64,000 nucleotides of DNA, taken from Neelides folsomi (lineage: Eukaryota > Arthropoda > Collembola > Neelipleona > Neelidae). Shown here in pieces: positions 1 to 13,800 of the stretch. Where the stretch lies: NCBI GenBank assembly GCA_034687125.1, contig JAQGBZ010000030.1, forward strand, positions 1 through 64,000, read 5' to 3'. A program made the translations under genes and the position numbers. The notes under the pieces are model-generated. The model was given only the letters and a program-made list of their open reading frames with translations, did no database searches and was not told where the DNA came from. Numbering within the stretch: position 1 is the stretch's first letter; each line of letters opens with the position of its first letter.

Positions 1-1500
1 ATATCGGTTTATTTGAATTTCTAATGACTTGTCAAGTAACATGATTCAATTCTCAATAATCTTCTCAAATGGAATAGTGTATATGCATGTATAATTGTAT
101 AAAATTATATTATATTACCTATTTAATATATTAGAGCCAATTATTAAATGCAATTTTGTAAAAACATTCAATTATTTTCTTTAATTATAGGCTTTCAATT
201 ATTTATGTTTAAAGGCATTTATTGTACTAATTTGATAATTATTACTACTGCAAATTTTTCAGGTTTAGCCAGGTACGAAGCTTTGCACAATTGTCCATCG
301 TCAACACGAACGGTTTTTTTGTAAATGTTACGGAAAATGGCTAATTGTATTAAAATCATCAGAATTATTTTTTAGCTTTCCTGTAGTAAATATTACGGAA
401 ATTCTGTCAAGTAGGAAGTGATAACGGTATTAACAAATAAAAAATATTTGTCATATAGCTGTAAGCTAATGTAATAAATACTTATCTAATAAATACAGAT
501 ATAATAAATACATGAATACTTATATCTATACTTTTGCTCATACATACCTATACCGGAACTAAAAACTTAAAGAGACAAAATGCTATGCAGTGCAATGGAA
601 CAAATTTAAAAGCGGTAGCAGCAAAGACCTTCAACTTGAATAGAAAAATTATCAATTCCTCAATACAGTATACCATACCACACCGGTACAAACGAGTGTG
701 CAGATACATATAAAGTATTAGCATACCAAAAATTAATTTCAATTTATAAAATTAAAATTTTAACATTAAATATATTTAGCATCATTCTGCATCATTTATA
801 CTAAGCGTCATTGAGGCAAATTCATCGTCAACACAATGATCCCAAATCTTATATTTTTCAAATTTATTAAAACTCTTACGAATCATAACTATTACATTAA
901 TTACATTAATTTGCATTAAATATTTGACAACATTTTAATCCATTCGATTGGCATCTCGAAATGTGTAATGCGTACATTCCGACTTCACAAAAAGAACAAT
1001 TGAAAAGTCATCCCCATAATCATTAATTTATAAAAGAATCTCGTTTCTATCAATATTTAACCGGAAAGAGTTGACTGGCTAAATGGTCCAATATGAGTAA
1101 TTGTTATGTGGAGAACGAGTGATTCACATGTTCATTTAAATCATTTGAATGTAGCCAAAAATGATATCTAAATTCTCGAGGTCGGAATGAGATGAAGCAG
1201 AGTTGATGTTAAATTGCTAATTCACGACAATTATGAGACTCCCAACAAACAGAGTCAACGCTAATATGAACAAAGTATGTTTTTCAGGATATGTATTTAC
1301 ACAAAGTTATTATTATTGAATTGCCTTCACAGTTGACTTGCTCAGTAAGTGGTGGATAGGAACTTATTTGTTCAATTGACTTGTCTAGTAGATGCCTTGT
1401 GCGGCAGTGGCAGGTGAGAATTGGGAGAAAGGTTATAAAAATTAGTAGTTTAGTCTTGGTCTTGAATTTATGTTTTTCGAGGAAGCGAGTCTTCAACTCC
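1..1500. other. AT-rich intergenic stretch
   Basis: I see no supported gene here. Open frames are short and lack splice context or family resemblance. The right end is the upstream region of the Kazal inhibitor gene. A donor-like site follows a slightly GC-richer patch near 1400-1415, but I could not connect it to any exon. Confidence 0.6.
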
Positions 1501-1518
1501 ACACGTCAGTCCTAGTCG

Positions 1519-1553
1519 TATAAAAGGAAAAGTTGATCCTCAATTTCCTCACA
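1519..1553 (+). promoter_or_regulatory. TATA box and initiator of the Kazal gene
   Basis: TATAAAAG at 1519-1526 is followed about 30 bp later by a TCACAGT initiator-like sequence around 1549-1555. Transcription would start near 1551, leaving a 5' UTR of about 65 nt before the ATG at 1617. A strong TATA fits a highly expressed secreted product. The start site itself is inferred. Confidence 0.7.
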
Positions 1554-1616
1554 GTCGCTCAGGTCCTCTTGTACACCAACAAACAGAATCACATTGGATT
1601 AGGTAAAGATCTGAAA

Positions 1617-3457
1617 ATGAAAACAATTTTCATTTTAGCTTTTATTCTCGTCGCCTCCAATGGTGAACGCCCAGCAGATCATCCAATGGAAAATAAACCA
1701 ATGGATATGCCATCAAAACCAAACGTAAGCATTTGAATTTATATAAAAACCAAAATATCATAATATCAAAATATCTTAAGTATACTTTACTTATTTTATA
1801 TTAATAAATCTGCTAATGAATTTAATTTAATTAATTTGAATAATTAATCTATAATTAATTTTTACCAATATTTATTTTTCAGATGCTTACGAGACCAGCA
1901 ATGCCTATGATGGGAATGGGAATGATGGACAAAGGAAACGATTCTCTCGCAGCCGCCGCCGCCGAAACCGTTGAAGGGGCTGTTATGAACAAGACAATGA
2001 CAAATTGTAATTGCCCATTCAATTTCAGTCCTATTTGTGGTTCCAATGGAGTCACTTACACAAATGATTGCCAATTCGCTTGTGGACAAAAGGCAGACCC
2101 AAGTAAGAAAATTTGATTATTGAATTATTGAAACTCTATTATTTTTTATTTAACTCTGATATTTTACTTACATAGAACTTTAAAATACTTGTAACTTGTA
2201 ATTATAATTTATTTTTATGATCAGCATTGACTAAGAAAAGTAACGGAGAATGTGACATGATGATGAACATGATGAACAAGAAGGACATGGCAAGGAGCAG
2301 AAGAGATGATGCATGTGGTTGTGCTGCTGATTATGCACCAGTTTGTGGATCCGATGGTCAAACTTACTCCAATGGATGCAAATTCGAATGCGCTCACAAG
2401 AAAATGCCAAGTAAGATTTATTGTTATTTTATTAATCAAAGTTGAAAACAAATTAAATAAATAGTAAAGAAAGTTATAAATTTAATTAAATTTTTAAGTA
2501 ATTCGAATCAATTGATCTTAATAGGTTTAACGATGAAAGCTGGAAAGTGTGATCCAATGATGATGAAAACTGACATGATGATGCCAATGATGTCAAACAA
2601 GACCACAAGAGCTGCAGATGATTGCATGTGCACTATGGAAAACAAACCTCTTTGTGGATCAGATGGAAAAACTTATTCAAATTCTTGCCAATTCGAATGT
2701 GCTCAAAAGAAAGATCCAAGTAAGAATTTAATCCAAAGATCTAATCAAAACATTTATCCGTAAAACCTATCTTATTCAGAGTATATACAGATTATACTTA
2801 TAACGCTAAATTATATAACCTTACATTAATACGTTTAATTGTTTCAAATAGAACTCATCATGATGAGCATGGGAATGTGCATGATGATGACAATGGACGA
2901 TAAAAATAGGACAAGGAGGGATGACGCGAGTTGCATGTGCATGCTTGAATACAAACCAGTGTGCGGATCTGACAGCATGACTTATTCCAACATGTGCCAG
3001 TTTATGTGTGCACAAAAGAAAAATAAAAGTAAATTGAAACTACTCAATTTAAACCTCTGCCAAATATCCAAATTCTAATTAAAATTTTGTTCCAGCACTA
3101 ACGAGTATGAACGGACCTTGCAATGGAACTGCTCCTTCCATGATGCCCATGATGGGAATGATGGCCATGAATGACAAAAGCGGTCCTCAACCAGCAGTGC
3201 TTTTCAACAGGCCAGAAAAAGATTCGGCTCCCTGTGTTTGCCCTCAAAATTATGAACCAATTTGTGGATCTGATGGGAAAACGTACACTAACGTGTGCGA
3301 CTTTAATTGTGGTCTTAAAATGAACAGTGGTAAGTAAAATTATGTAATTATTTAAATTATTTATTCTAGTTTTATGTCACATAAAAATGTTAAATAAAAA
3401 TATATAATTAAAATTTATCTTGTAGGACTTAAAATGACCAAGAAAGACGCCTGCTAA
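1617..3457 (+). CDS. Secreted five-domain Kazal-type protease inhibitor
   Basis: Exons: 1617-1724, 1883-2102, 2225-2410, 2525-2719, 2852-3028, 3096-3329, 3426-3457; 383 residues. Residues 1-16 form a signal peptide. Five Kazal domains follow, each with the order C-x-C-x7-CGS, then TY, two more Cys, and a sixth Cys about 15-20 residues on. Every domain has its own exon, and its sixth Cys lies in the next exon, so the last 32-nt exon exists mainly to supply the final Cys. Linkers are rich in Met and Asp/Lys. The P1 position (two residues after the second Cys) reads Phe, Ala, Met, Leu and Gln. None is Lys or Arg, so chymotrypsin-, elastase- or subtilisin-like targets are more likely than trypsin. 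The protein is presumably secreted and defensive or digestive. A polyadenylation signal lies at 3896-3901. The family call is firm; the targets are inferred. Confidence 0.93.
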
Positions 3458-4944
3458 ATAAAAATTTCAACGATGAGTCAAACCTGAAAAAGAAGCTGAA
3501 AAATTATTTATTATTACCAATTATGTACCGATCGACACAATTCTTGAAACTTCCATACGTAATACGTACCAATGCCTACTTAATGATATGTAAATGTTAG
3601 TTAAGATTCTTGATTCGAACCGATCCGCAATTAACATGTACTAACGATAGCTAATTTAAAATAGTATGATCTTACTCAATATCAATTTAATATAAAATTA
3701 TGAATACTAACATTACTTAACCACAAGATCAGCCGAAATAAACTACTTTGTATGCCTATTAACGATAAGTTAATGTCTGTGGGTAATTGAGTTAGCCAAA
3801 TATTTCTTCCGACTTTTCTATTCAGTTCGCTGTTCTTATACAATTTTTATGTAATTCGTATTTGTTCGCGAAAACTTTGTATACGAAAAAATATTAATAA
3901 AGTAAAAATGCAATTTCAAATCTTACCCCTATGCATATTTTTATTTATGAAATTATTTATGAAATTATTAGTCAATTCGAAAGTTTAAAGGTTGCAAAAT
4001 CTTCTATTTATTCAATTGATATTTTAATTTCATCATATTTTTGTATGATTCTCAAATTAAGACATTTATAGCATTTACTTTTCTAAGCATAACAATAACA
4101 CGAAATATAAAGCAGCATTATTTATTATATTGGAAATTATGAAGTTAACAACTTTGCTAGAGATCTAAATTAATTCCATATTTAGAACTCGCCTATAGTT
4201 TACAATAGTAATGGCAAAAGTTACAATGATGTATATTCTGTGAAAACAGAAAATTAGCATTGAATATTAAACTATCACAAGAACTTTAAAATTATATAAG
4301 CTTTAGCATGTAATATTATAAATATATAATTTTTCTATATTTTAATTTCAATGAACTATTCGTTCTTTTCGTTATTACATATTAGAGCTTTAAGAAGAAA
4401 TCCTAAAAAACGACTAGAACAATAAACCAAAGAATAATTGCGAATTTTTAAATCCGCTGTCAATTTAATAAACTAATCTAGGTATTACATACTAATAATG
4501 ATTAATGATTACAACTACGAACCAGCGTAACTTATTGATGAAGGTTTTTTTTAAATGAATACTTTTATAGGCTTCAAAAATAACAATTTAGCACGTCAAT
4601 TTAATTGGAGAGTTAATTTCTCCACGAGTTTTTACACATATTTGACGGCGGATTATTAACTTACATTTAGAATCAATTCACAAGAATTTCCAACATCTTA
4701 CGATGTGAGTCAGTTGCGATTAATTGAATTAAGATTCCTCATATGAAGATTAATAATAATATAATTAGCAAGTGCATTTTCTCAATTTTGAATTAAACAG
4801 AGTATACAAGAAAAGGCACTTAAATGATTATATGATTTAGGTAAAAAGTTGGGAATCACACTATTTTAAATTTTAAACATATACTTAAAAACTTTAAGTA
4901 TTTAATAGAATATTAGAAATAATTAGGCAAATAGCTTATGATTT
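3458..4944. other. Convergent 3' regions
   Basis: This AT-rich stretch lies between the stop codons of the Kazal gene and the oppositely oriented GPCPD1 gene. It holds the Kazal 3' UTR up to the AATAAA at 3896-3901, and presumably the GPCPD1 3' UTR. No other coding sequence is visible. Confidence 0.6.
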
Positions 4945-7900
4945 TCATGCGGGTTTTCTCTCATTTTCATCGTTTTTGAACGGGATGAGGTTGAGTAGAT
5001 TTCCATTTGAAAGCTGAGTGTGAGACGATGAAGCAATGGAGGAATTTGGATTTGAAGAATTCGCGATCTAAACACAGAAAAATATTAAACATGGCTTACA
5101 TATTATATACTTATTTCTAATATATAAAGGTGGATTAATGCATAATATAACAATATATAAAAATACTGAATATATGTTAATTACTTTAATGAGTTCCTGT
5201 TGACTTTCCAAATAGAAGATGCTCTTTTTATCATGTTTGGGTAAATGATCATCAATCCGATCATAAATGACACCGTTGAGCCCGAGTTCCTTAAGGTATT
5301 TGATTGTACCAGAGTCATTATTGTCTTCGCCCCAGCAAAAAGCTACGAGGCCATGTGAAAGGACGACTTTGATTTGACTCGGGTCACGAAGAATATCTTC
5401 AGTGTGAATACTTAAACCCTGCAAAATAAATGTCTCACTCAATCTGATTCTTTCATGCATACAATTTAATATTAAACATTTTATTGGGTAATTATATCAA
5501 CTTACTAAAATTCCTGATGACAAAGCATAGTAAATAGCAATAGGGATGCTCCTTGTTCTGGGATCGTTGTAAGCAGGCCATTTTTGTGTAACGCCTTGAG
5601 TGAGAAATAACACAGGATATTTGTTTTGCTTGTACCGAATCCTATTTAGGACAAATAAAATCTATTTGTTAGTTTAAATATAATTTCTTTCATGAGTCAA
5701 TTTGATTAAATTTAGCTTTACATTAGGCAAATATCTGGATGAAAGCAGGAAAAAACGATACGTCTTGACCCACTGAACTTCAAAACCGTCTCGAGTACAA
5801 TATCGACAAATAAATTGAGTTCGAATGGATTCTCCAACTCCCAAGATCCGTCCTATAAAAATAACAAATAATGTTTATTTACGAGCTAATTTATTATTTA
5901 TTGTGTTTACTAGTATTTTACTATCATGTTTATGTCTTTAATGAGTTTCAAATTACGTTTAATTGCATTGTCCATTTGAGTTCCACATTGAATCCAACAT
6001 GATAATCAATGATTTCAAGTGCATGTTGTAAAGTTGGAAATGGTTCTTCAAGATCGTCAACGATTTTTTCCCCAGTGTGCGGTTCTTCAACATGATAAAC
6101 CTATAAAAAACTGTGTTAACCACATTATTGAATTAACAATATGTCAATATTTAAATGTTTATCATGAATGCTAAAATATCTTTTTAGATTTAAAATATAC
6201 GTGTATACTAATTTAAAATGTAAGTATTAATTGACAGTAATTAATGAATTGGTTAAAAATTAACCCTAAATCTTTATTTTAAATTGCTATTAATTCTATA
6301 CTAATTTTAACATTCAATACCTATGTGTATATTCTAAATGAATATTAATGTACTGTAATGTAAGTTTATATTATTAATAGGAGATGTTAGGAATTTAAAA
6401 ACCTCCAATCCATTCATATTCTGTCATATTAAGATACATTATCTTACTTTTATTTATTACATACACATAAGACGTGCATATTATGTATATTATGAGTATT
6501 TCTTTTCTGTCTCAATTGAAGTTGAATTTGATTGTTAAAGGCTATTTAAAGTGTAATGTTAATTCTTGCTATCAGATTTATTCCTGAATTCAAATTCTAT
6601 CAGTAGATATATACAAACCTTTGATGGTTCACTGAAATTCGATTCTTTGGGGCAAAGAACCGAATCGTTATCCCTCAAATTTTCGAGTAAAATCCCCTGA
6701 GTTAAAATCATAAAACTCAGAGCACTAAATTATAAATTGCATCCTGTTGATTCATCATGAAAATTCTATAAGTAGCATTATCTATAAAAAAAACTTACGC
6801 TCAATTCGTGCAATTGACTCAATGTGAGTTCTTTAACTGGAACAGTGATTTTTGTTATTCCTCCTCCTTGTTTCGGTTTTTGATTCAATCTGATGTTGGC
6901 GTGAAAGTCGTGAAAGAGAACTGGAACCAAATCTTTGGAAAGTTGCACGTCAAATTCTACAAAATCAGCCCCATGGTCGGCAGCTCTTTGGAGTGAAGCA
7001 ATTGTGTTTTCTCTCATGTTAGCACAGCTGTACGAACAATAAAAGCGTCTTTATTAACCATATTGTTACAATAATCTTTAATTAACTAATTAATTAATTT
7101 TTAAAAATGTATTTATGTTAGAGAAAAGAATTAAATTACGATTTGAAAGAGCTTGATGAATTTCCCATTCCACGATGACCAACGTCCAAACCAGTCCAAG
7201 AATTTTTCCAATACTTTGTGAAACTGACGGACATATCACAAATTGAAGAATCTCTCATTGGGAAAACGACTACATAGTCAACTAGAATAGATTTAAATTA
7301 TGATTAGTTTCGGAAATATCATCAATCATTATCATCTTAAAATAAATATCTGTACATATATAGGTATGTCTCTTTATTACTTGATAGTTGGCCAATAGGT
7401 CTGTGATGTCCTTTATGAGTACTCGTAATAGGGACGATCATACTACCGCAAGACGTCCTCAAGTTTGAAGGTAAAATGTGGGAAGATCCGAGATGACTTG
7501 GGATGTCGATCGAATCTTCGTAGATGTCAATCATGTAAGCCTAATAAATATTTTATTTTATATACATATTTTAAAGTTTTCAAATAAATATTAAAGTATA
7601 AAAATTCCGGTTGTATATAAATTGCATTGAAGGTTAGGTTGACATTATTTAATTACCACAGTAGAAAAATCTAAGACTTGTGCTTGAAAAACGAGCATTT
7701 CACTATCTTCGTAAATATGGCCAAATTGAGTCTGCAATTTGAATTTGAATTCATTTTCCGTTATCACTGCAACTTCAATAATTGGCCAAGTTCGTTGTGA
7801 TAAATTCGTGTCCTTTGAAGAAGAGCTCTAGCAGATTTAAGTAATCGGTTAATAATGGAGTTATATAATTTTTAACATTGAGCTGATTAGAAAATTATTA

Positions 7901-8884
7901 CCTGGTGTTCAACACTGTTTGAATCAAGAAAATCGCTCGAAGTGTTGGTATGTGTTTGCACAAGGTCGATTGGAATCATTTTCAATCGAATCTATTTACA
8001 TAATTGAAAGTAAATACAGATGCAGCAAGTGGTATTCAATAAGAGATTGCTTTAATCAATGTTTATTTACCTTTGACGACTTTTTACTTTTTTTCCAAAG
8101 TTGAATGGCATTTGAAATTTTAAATTGAATAACGGTCTCAGCTGTCAACCATCCATTGTCAATATGCTCTGTTTCACTATTGAAATACCCAAAAGTTTCC
8201 GTTTGAATCTCTGTTGAATCTCTTTGACCTTCAAAAAATCATCAATTTAAAACATGTCAATAAATACTTTTATTGGCCAGTAGACCAATAGAGCATTTTG
8301 ATTAACAATAAGATTATGAAGGATTTAAATCTTAAATTCAATCATTAACCAAGATCTTGTTTGACCTCAATGTAAAAAAATAATATGATTGGCTTACTTA
8401 GCCTAATTAATCGGGGCTCAATGTTCGTTTCCCACCGACGGACCACAAAAGACTTTTGCCTGACTTCCTTGTCATTGTTCTCCAAAATCACGCAAACGAA
8501 GTATCGGTACTTAATGTCAGTGTTAATCTGAAGTCTGATTTTCGAAGACCATTCCGAGCTATCACTAAAATAAAAATTATGTTAATTATCTCTCTACTCC
8601 CTCATAACTTAAAATCTAATGAATTTGAATAAAACCAACTTTCTAAAATGAATACAAGTTAATTAAATCGTAAGTTATACTAACCTTGATTCTCTACTAA
8701 GGACGAGAGACTCGTCATGTTTCCAACTCCCAAGCTCCGGACAATCTCCGACGACACATACCGTCTCGCCCACGTCCGTGTCACATGAAACACGGAAGAC
8801 CCAATCTTTGCCCTTGATGGTCTCCCCAAACGGATGGAAACAATTAGAGACTTCTCTCGAAAGAGAGCTGACAAAATCTGTCAT
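4945..8884 (-). CDS. GPCPD1: Glycerophosphocholine phosphodiesterase (GPCPD1/GDE5)
   Basis: Fourteen exons, reading leftward: 8884-8685, 8564-8398, 8228-8071, 7991-7902, 7827-7657, 7540-7381, 7281-7140, 7027-6799, 6696-6619, 6100-5957, 5852-5722, 5641-5506, 5418-5185, 5067-4945; 720 residues. The N-terminus (about 20-115) is a CBM20 starch-binding-like domain containing VGDCPELGSW. A conserved middle region (GSSHILPS, RPIGQLS) leads to the glycerophosphodiester phosphodiesterase barrel. Catalytic residues visible are His351 in GHRG, Glu387 and Asp389 in VEFDVQLSKD, and His402. The C-terminal FCWGEDNND and GVIYDRI match the GPCPD1 subfamily. The enzyme hydrolyses glycerophosphocholine to choline and glycerol-3-phosphate in the cytosol. 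The ATG at 8884 is the only one that precedes the CBM20 in frame. The last exon adds a low-complexity Ser/Asn tail. Human GPCPD1 is 672 residues, so the length fits. Confidence 0.95.
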
Positions 8885-10827
8885 GGTCGGTGTGAGCTAG
8901 GAGAACATGAGGACGCTTTCAAATTCTGATTTATCCCACTAACCACAATTCCAATGGCCAATTAAAGTTAAAGTTGATGAGGGATGGGAAAGGAGGGGAG
9001 GGACGAAAGAAATAGATTTTACTCTTCTTGTACTTGGTCAACCTTTCACCAACAGCCTTTAGCTTTCACTTCTTTGCTTTACATACAGAGAAATCCTGAC
9101 GGGGAATTTAAGACCCTTGATCGTAAAACTTTAATAATTTAATAATAATGTTTACTATTGAACACTATGGAACTAATGGAGAAGTTGTAATAGGTTTGGG
9201 CTAATGTAATGCACCAACCAGCGTGTAATATAATTAACGTTAACCAAGGCCTGTTAAATTATCAAGCTTGGTGGACTTGTGCTACAAAATGAATGATGAA
9301 ATTTAATGATAAAAATACATAATAACCACTACATGTTGAAAGATATTGAAAATGATATTTAATATAACATGTCCATTTGTCCGTGTTGTGTTCTTTTGTT
9401 GGTTCGATCCGTTTGATGGTCATGTATTGTATGTATAAAAGAGTAAATAAATGCCGAGCATACCATTGGTTGTAGAGATAAAGATTGTATTTATTATTAT
9501 TAGGGTTAGATAGAAGTTTATAAGTATTGGTATCTGTATACTCATGAATGGAATTTATTCTTTATTATTTTGATAATGAATTGACTTCGAACGATGGTAT
9601 GAACATCACCGCACCATCATTAGGTCATCGTCATCAAACACCATGGGATAATCATGACCGGCAAGTAAATTGAGATAGATGACAATTTAAATAGGGTAAA
9701 TGAAACTTTGAAGCCAATGACCAGTGTGAGTTATTATTATTACAATTATTCATCTCATATAACATTTTAAGTAACATATCTCTTATCTTTGTTCTAGCCT
9801 ATGCCTATAACCATCTAATAAACATGTATTTTTTATGAATATGATCTTCATATTACAATACTTAACACGCTTCTTTCTAGAGCTCTAAATTTAAATTAAA
9901 CTCTTCAAAGAGATCAATGAAGTAAAAATGCCAAAATGGTTAAATGTCTGAAATATAAAAATATTTTCATCATATTTTATGCAATTTAATATAACAAGAT
10001 ACCAAACTGTGATTACGCATTTAAGCTGCTTGTCTCATGAAACTCATGATCATTATCCATGATTCATATATTTAATTGGGTATGTAGGGAAAGTGTAAAT
10101 GTTAAAGGAGCACACATTTAAGGTGATTACCTATTCATGTTTATTTTATTTATAAAATAGGCATGCTTTTATATGATACTTATCATAAGAGAATGTTTTA
10201 ATTTACAAAAGATTAAATATCATAATTAATAAATATTATTTTAAGTGAATAAGTACCGTGAGTATACATAATTGTTCAAATGTTTACATATTTCAGAATT
10301 TTAAATTGAAAAATATATGAGTTTGTGTAACAATAAATTGTAGCATGATCTTAAAAACACTTAAAGCGTCAAAAGGAGCATTATTTGGATAATAAAATCA
10401 TTATCCGATAGATTGTTAATTAGTTAGCATCTGAAATAAGTATTTCATTGAATGACAATATAAATATACATTTATTGTAAAATTTATAATTAAAACGATA
10501 ATTCTTCATCGTAAGTTGCTAAAAACATTATTAAATTGAAGTAACAACAAATCAATGAGAATCCACACTTAGTTATACATTGAAACATTCTTAAACATAA
10601 AAACTTATAATTAATAACTAGATAGAATATGAAGTTAGTCTTTATGTCTGTATTACTCTTATTAATATTACTTGTCACTCAAACTTTAAATTCAAATATT
10701 AACTATAAACTTTGAACAATAAGTGGTACGTTAATTGCTAGTGTTATCTTTAAGGTACTGATACTTTCTTTGATTGCTCTTAATTATTTAGATTATTATA
10801 AAAACTAATATAAACGATGTTGAGATT
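8885..10827. other. Intergenic region upstream of GPCPD1 and downstream of PNUTS
   Basis: The part next to 8885-9060 is less AT-rich and probably holds the GPCPD1 promoter. The rest, to 10827, is AT-rich and would contain the PNUTS 3' UTR. I see no coding exon, tRNA or repeat I can support. Confidence 0.55.
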
Positions 10828-13800
10828 TTATGAAAAGGTAGTTGGTTCACAACCAGGTGGATAAATCCCATCGATTTGTTCTGTCGGAGAACTTGGAGGT
10901 TGTTCAAAAGTATCAAAGTTGTCTTTAACACTATTCCCAGAATCATCTTTTAATTCACGTTTTGGAGGGGATTCATTCCGACTTCTTTCACTTCTATCAT
11001 CCGGTGGAGATCTGGAGGATTCACGTTTTTTAACTTCATATCCCCTATTACTACTTCCAAAAGAATTAAATCGACTGGTATTGGAAGAATTTTCCATGTG
11101 GAGGAAATCACAAAGGTCTTTCTTTGAACAAAATCCATTAGTAAAAAACTTGCATGGAACAGTCTTGATTCGTCCTATAATAATAACATAGTCTCATTTA
11201 GTTAATTCTTCTTTTAATAATTAACATAATAATATATCAATTATGTAAAATGCTTCGCATTTAAGATAAATACAAAATGTGTAGTAAATAACATTTTATT
11301 ATGAAATGATAAAAGTTCTAACCTTTTGTATTTCTATTAGCATCACGTTGATCCCGATCGAATCTCTCGTTTCTATCTCTGTCTCTGTTAAACCGAGAAT
11401 CTCTATCCCTGTCACGATCACGTTCTCGATCATTGTGGAATCCTTTTCTATTGCGATCCTCTCGATCTCTTCCTCGATCTGTTGACCGGTTGTTGGAACG
11501 GAAAGAGGAAGAATTGGAAGGCGCATTGGAAAAGTTCCCCCCTCCAGGTGATCGAAAATCAGGTAACATTTGTGCATTCTGAGGAACTGCTGGAACATTC
11601 GGAAATCCAAAACCAAAATTTGATGAACCAAAACCTGGATTTGGCATGTTCAATAAATTCGGATTCGTTCCGTTATTAAATCCAAATCCATTGTCTACAC
11701 CCTATAAATAAAAATACAATAAATATTGAATACATTTAAACTAAAATACATTCCAATAATATTTTTAATTATTCGCTAGATCAAAAAAATGTTAACTTAC
11801 ATTCCACCCTGTTGCTGAATTTGGCTGATGAGAATTTGTAGGTACGTTGGCCATTGAAAATAAATTATTAACTATTGGATTCTGCCATGGGTTAACATCA
11901 AGTGGATTCTGAACTGGAAATTGTGGAAAGTTCCCAAGGGCATTGAACTGATCTGTGGATACGGCAGGGATTGAAGGCATATTCGGGTTAAAATCAAAAG
12001 AATTAATCTTTCGATAATCAAATATATCCAAATTCACTTTCGGATCAGGCCAAGGAAGCCCCAGAAATTCTGTACATTTGGTCATTCCAGGAATATCTTC
12101 TGATGGAATTTTTCTATAAAAACAAAAACAAATTAAGGAATTGTATTAAATGAACAATTACAAACAATTACAAAACTCTTATTAAATTAATTATACATTT
12201 AATAATTCAAAAATATCCTTACTTTTCTTCAATTCGAATATCTGGATGAGTATCGGGTTCGCTGGGTGAATCTGAAGGGACGAAGTTAGGAAAGTACAAA
12301 GTTCCAAGCGTAGTTTTCTCCCTCGCATCTTGTACTCTATTTTCATTGCTGTCCACAATGGGCCGCGGAGGTTCGATATCAAAGACAATGATAAAAGGCA
12401 AATGCCATGGGCGGACATTGAAAACTTTATCATTTTTATTGCCAATTTTATTGGAATTATGAGATTGAAGTTGAAATCTTTCATCAGATCTTTCCTTCAA
12501 TTTCATCTCGTTGAAGTTTTTTGCCGGATGGACATTATTCATAGCATTTAATTTGCTCACATTAATCCTTTCAGTCTCATCAAATTCAAAAAAATGGAAT
12601 TCCTTTAAATTGTCATCTTCTTTCCATGTTACATTTTTCTTCTTTCTCCCTCGTTCCCGATGAATAACAAGAACACTTTTTAATTTCCCTTCCTCTTCGT
12701 CCGGGGTAAATCCGCTGCACATATCCTCTTCAATTTTCTTTTCAAGAGTAGGAACTTTCTCAATTTCTTCTTCCTCTTTATCTTTCATTGTTTCTAAATA
12801 AAAGTTAAATTTGGGTTTAGACAGATCAGGTTCAACAATCGGACTTGCTGGCGGCGGTTTGGAATCTATACTTGAATTGCTTCCACGCCTGGTATTTTCC
12901 TTTGATTCAGATTTGTCTTTCGATTCTTTCTCTTTGCTTTCGGTACTTGACGGGATTCGTTTCCGTTTGACATGTTTGGTAGTAATAGCAGCTTCAAGTT
13001 CTAAACCAAAAATATCAGATTCTACAATACCCTGTTTGACTGATTTGGCTTCTTTCTTCGCTTCAGATTTCTTTGCTTCTTTTACCTTCTTCTCTTTCTC
13101 TTCTTCTTCTTTAGACAATTTGGGCTTCTTTGAATCAACAGACTTATTATCAAGCGATGGACGTTTGCCTCGAGATAAAGATCCAGCTGACTTGTCCGAA
13201 GATGACTTTTTTATTTCTTTTTCACCATCAAGGGATTTAACTCCCATTTCGACTAAAAGAGCCATTGAACGATTTTTGTCTCTGGGAACCTTAACACTTG
13301 ACGGTTTCCTTTCGCTAGGTTTTTCTGATGACTTGTCAGGAGAAATTTTAGTTTCATTTTTAGCATCAACATCAGTGGGTTTTGACTTGAGTTTAATCAC
13401 TTTTTCCTTCTCGACCAAATCCGTCCCGCCGAGTTCACTCAAAGCGTCAGAGAAACTTGACCTTTTGGGGATCTTATTAAATTTTGCACTTGGGGTAGAA
13501 GTGGCTCCCAATTTGACTAAAGCGCCAAGACCAACAGCTTGAAGAGTTTCTTTGTCCTTTTCAATTTGTTGCATTTGGAGTTCTTGTTTCTGCTTTTCTT
13601 TTTCACGCTTCCGAACAATCTTCTTTTGCTCTCGAATCTTTTTATTGAGCATTTCATTCTGACGAGCCAATTCCAAATCCCTACGCTTCTTTTTTTCAGA
13701 ATTAGGAGCCGTCCGTTTGGCACCGCCTTCTGTTTTTGTACGAACTTTATCTGGTTTTTGGTCTTTAGAGGAAGAAGACGCAAGTGATTCTGAAGATGAA

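Noticed and set aside
9390-9420. GGTTCGATCC, resembling a tRNA B box
   Set aside because: No A box or cloverleaf arms can be drawn around it.
12811-13542. 243-codon plus-strand frame
   Set aside because: It is the antisense shadow of the large PNUTS exon. The Ser/Phe/Leu-rich composition mirrors the Lys/Glu/Ser codons of the real gene.
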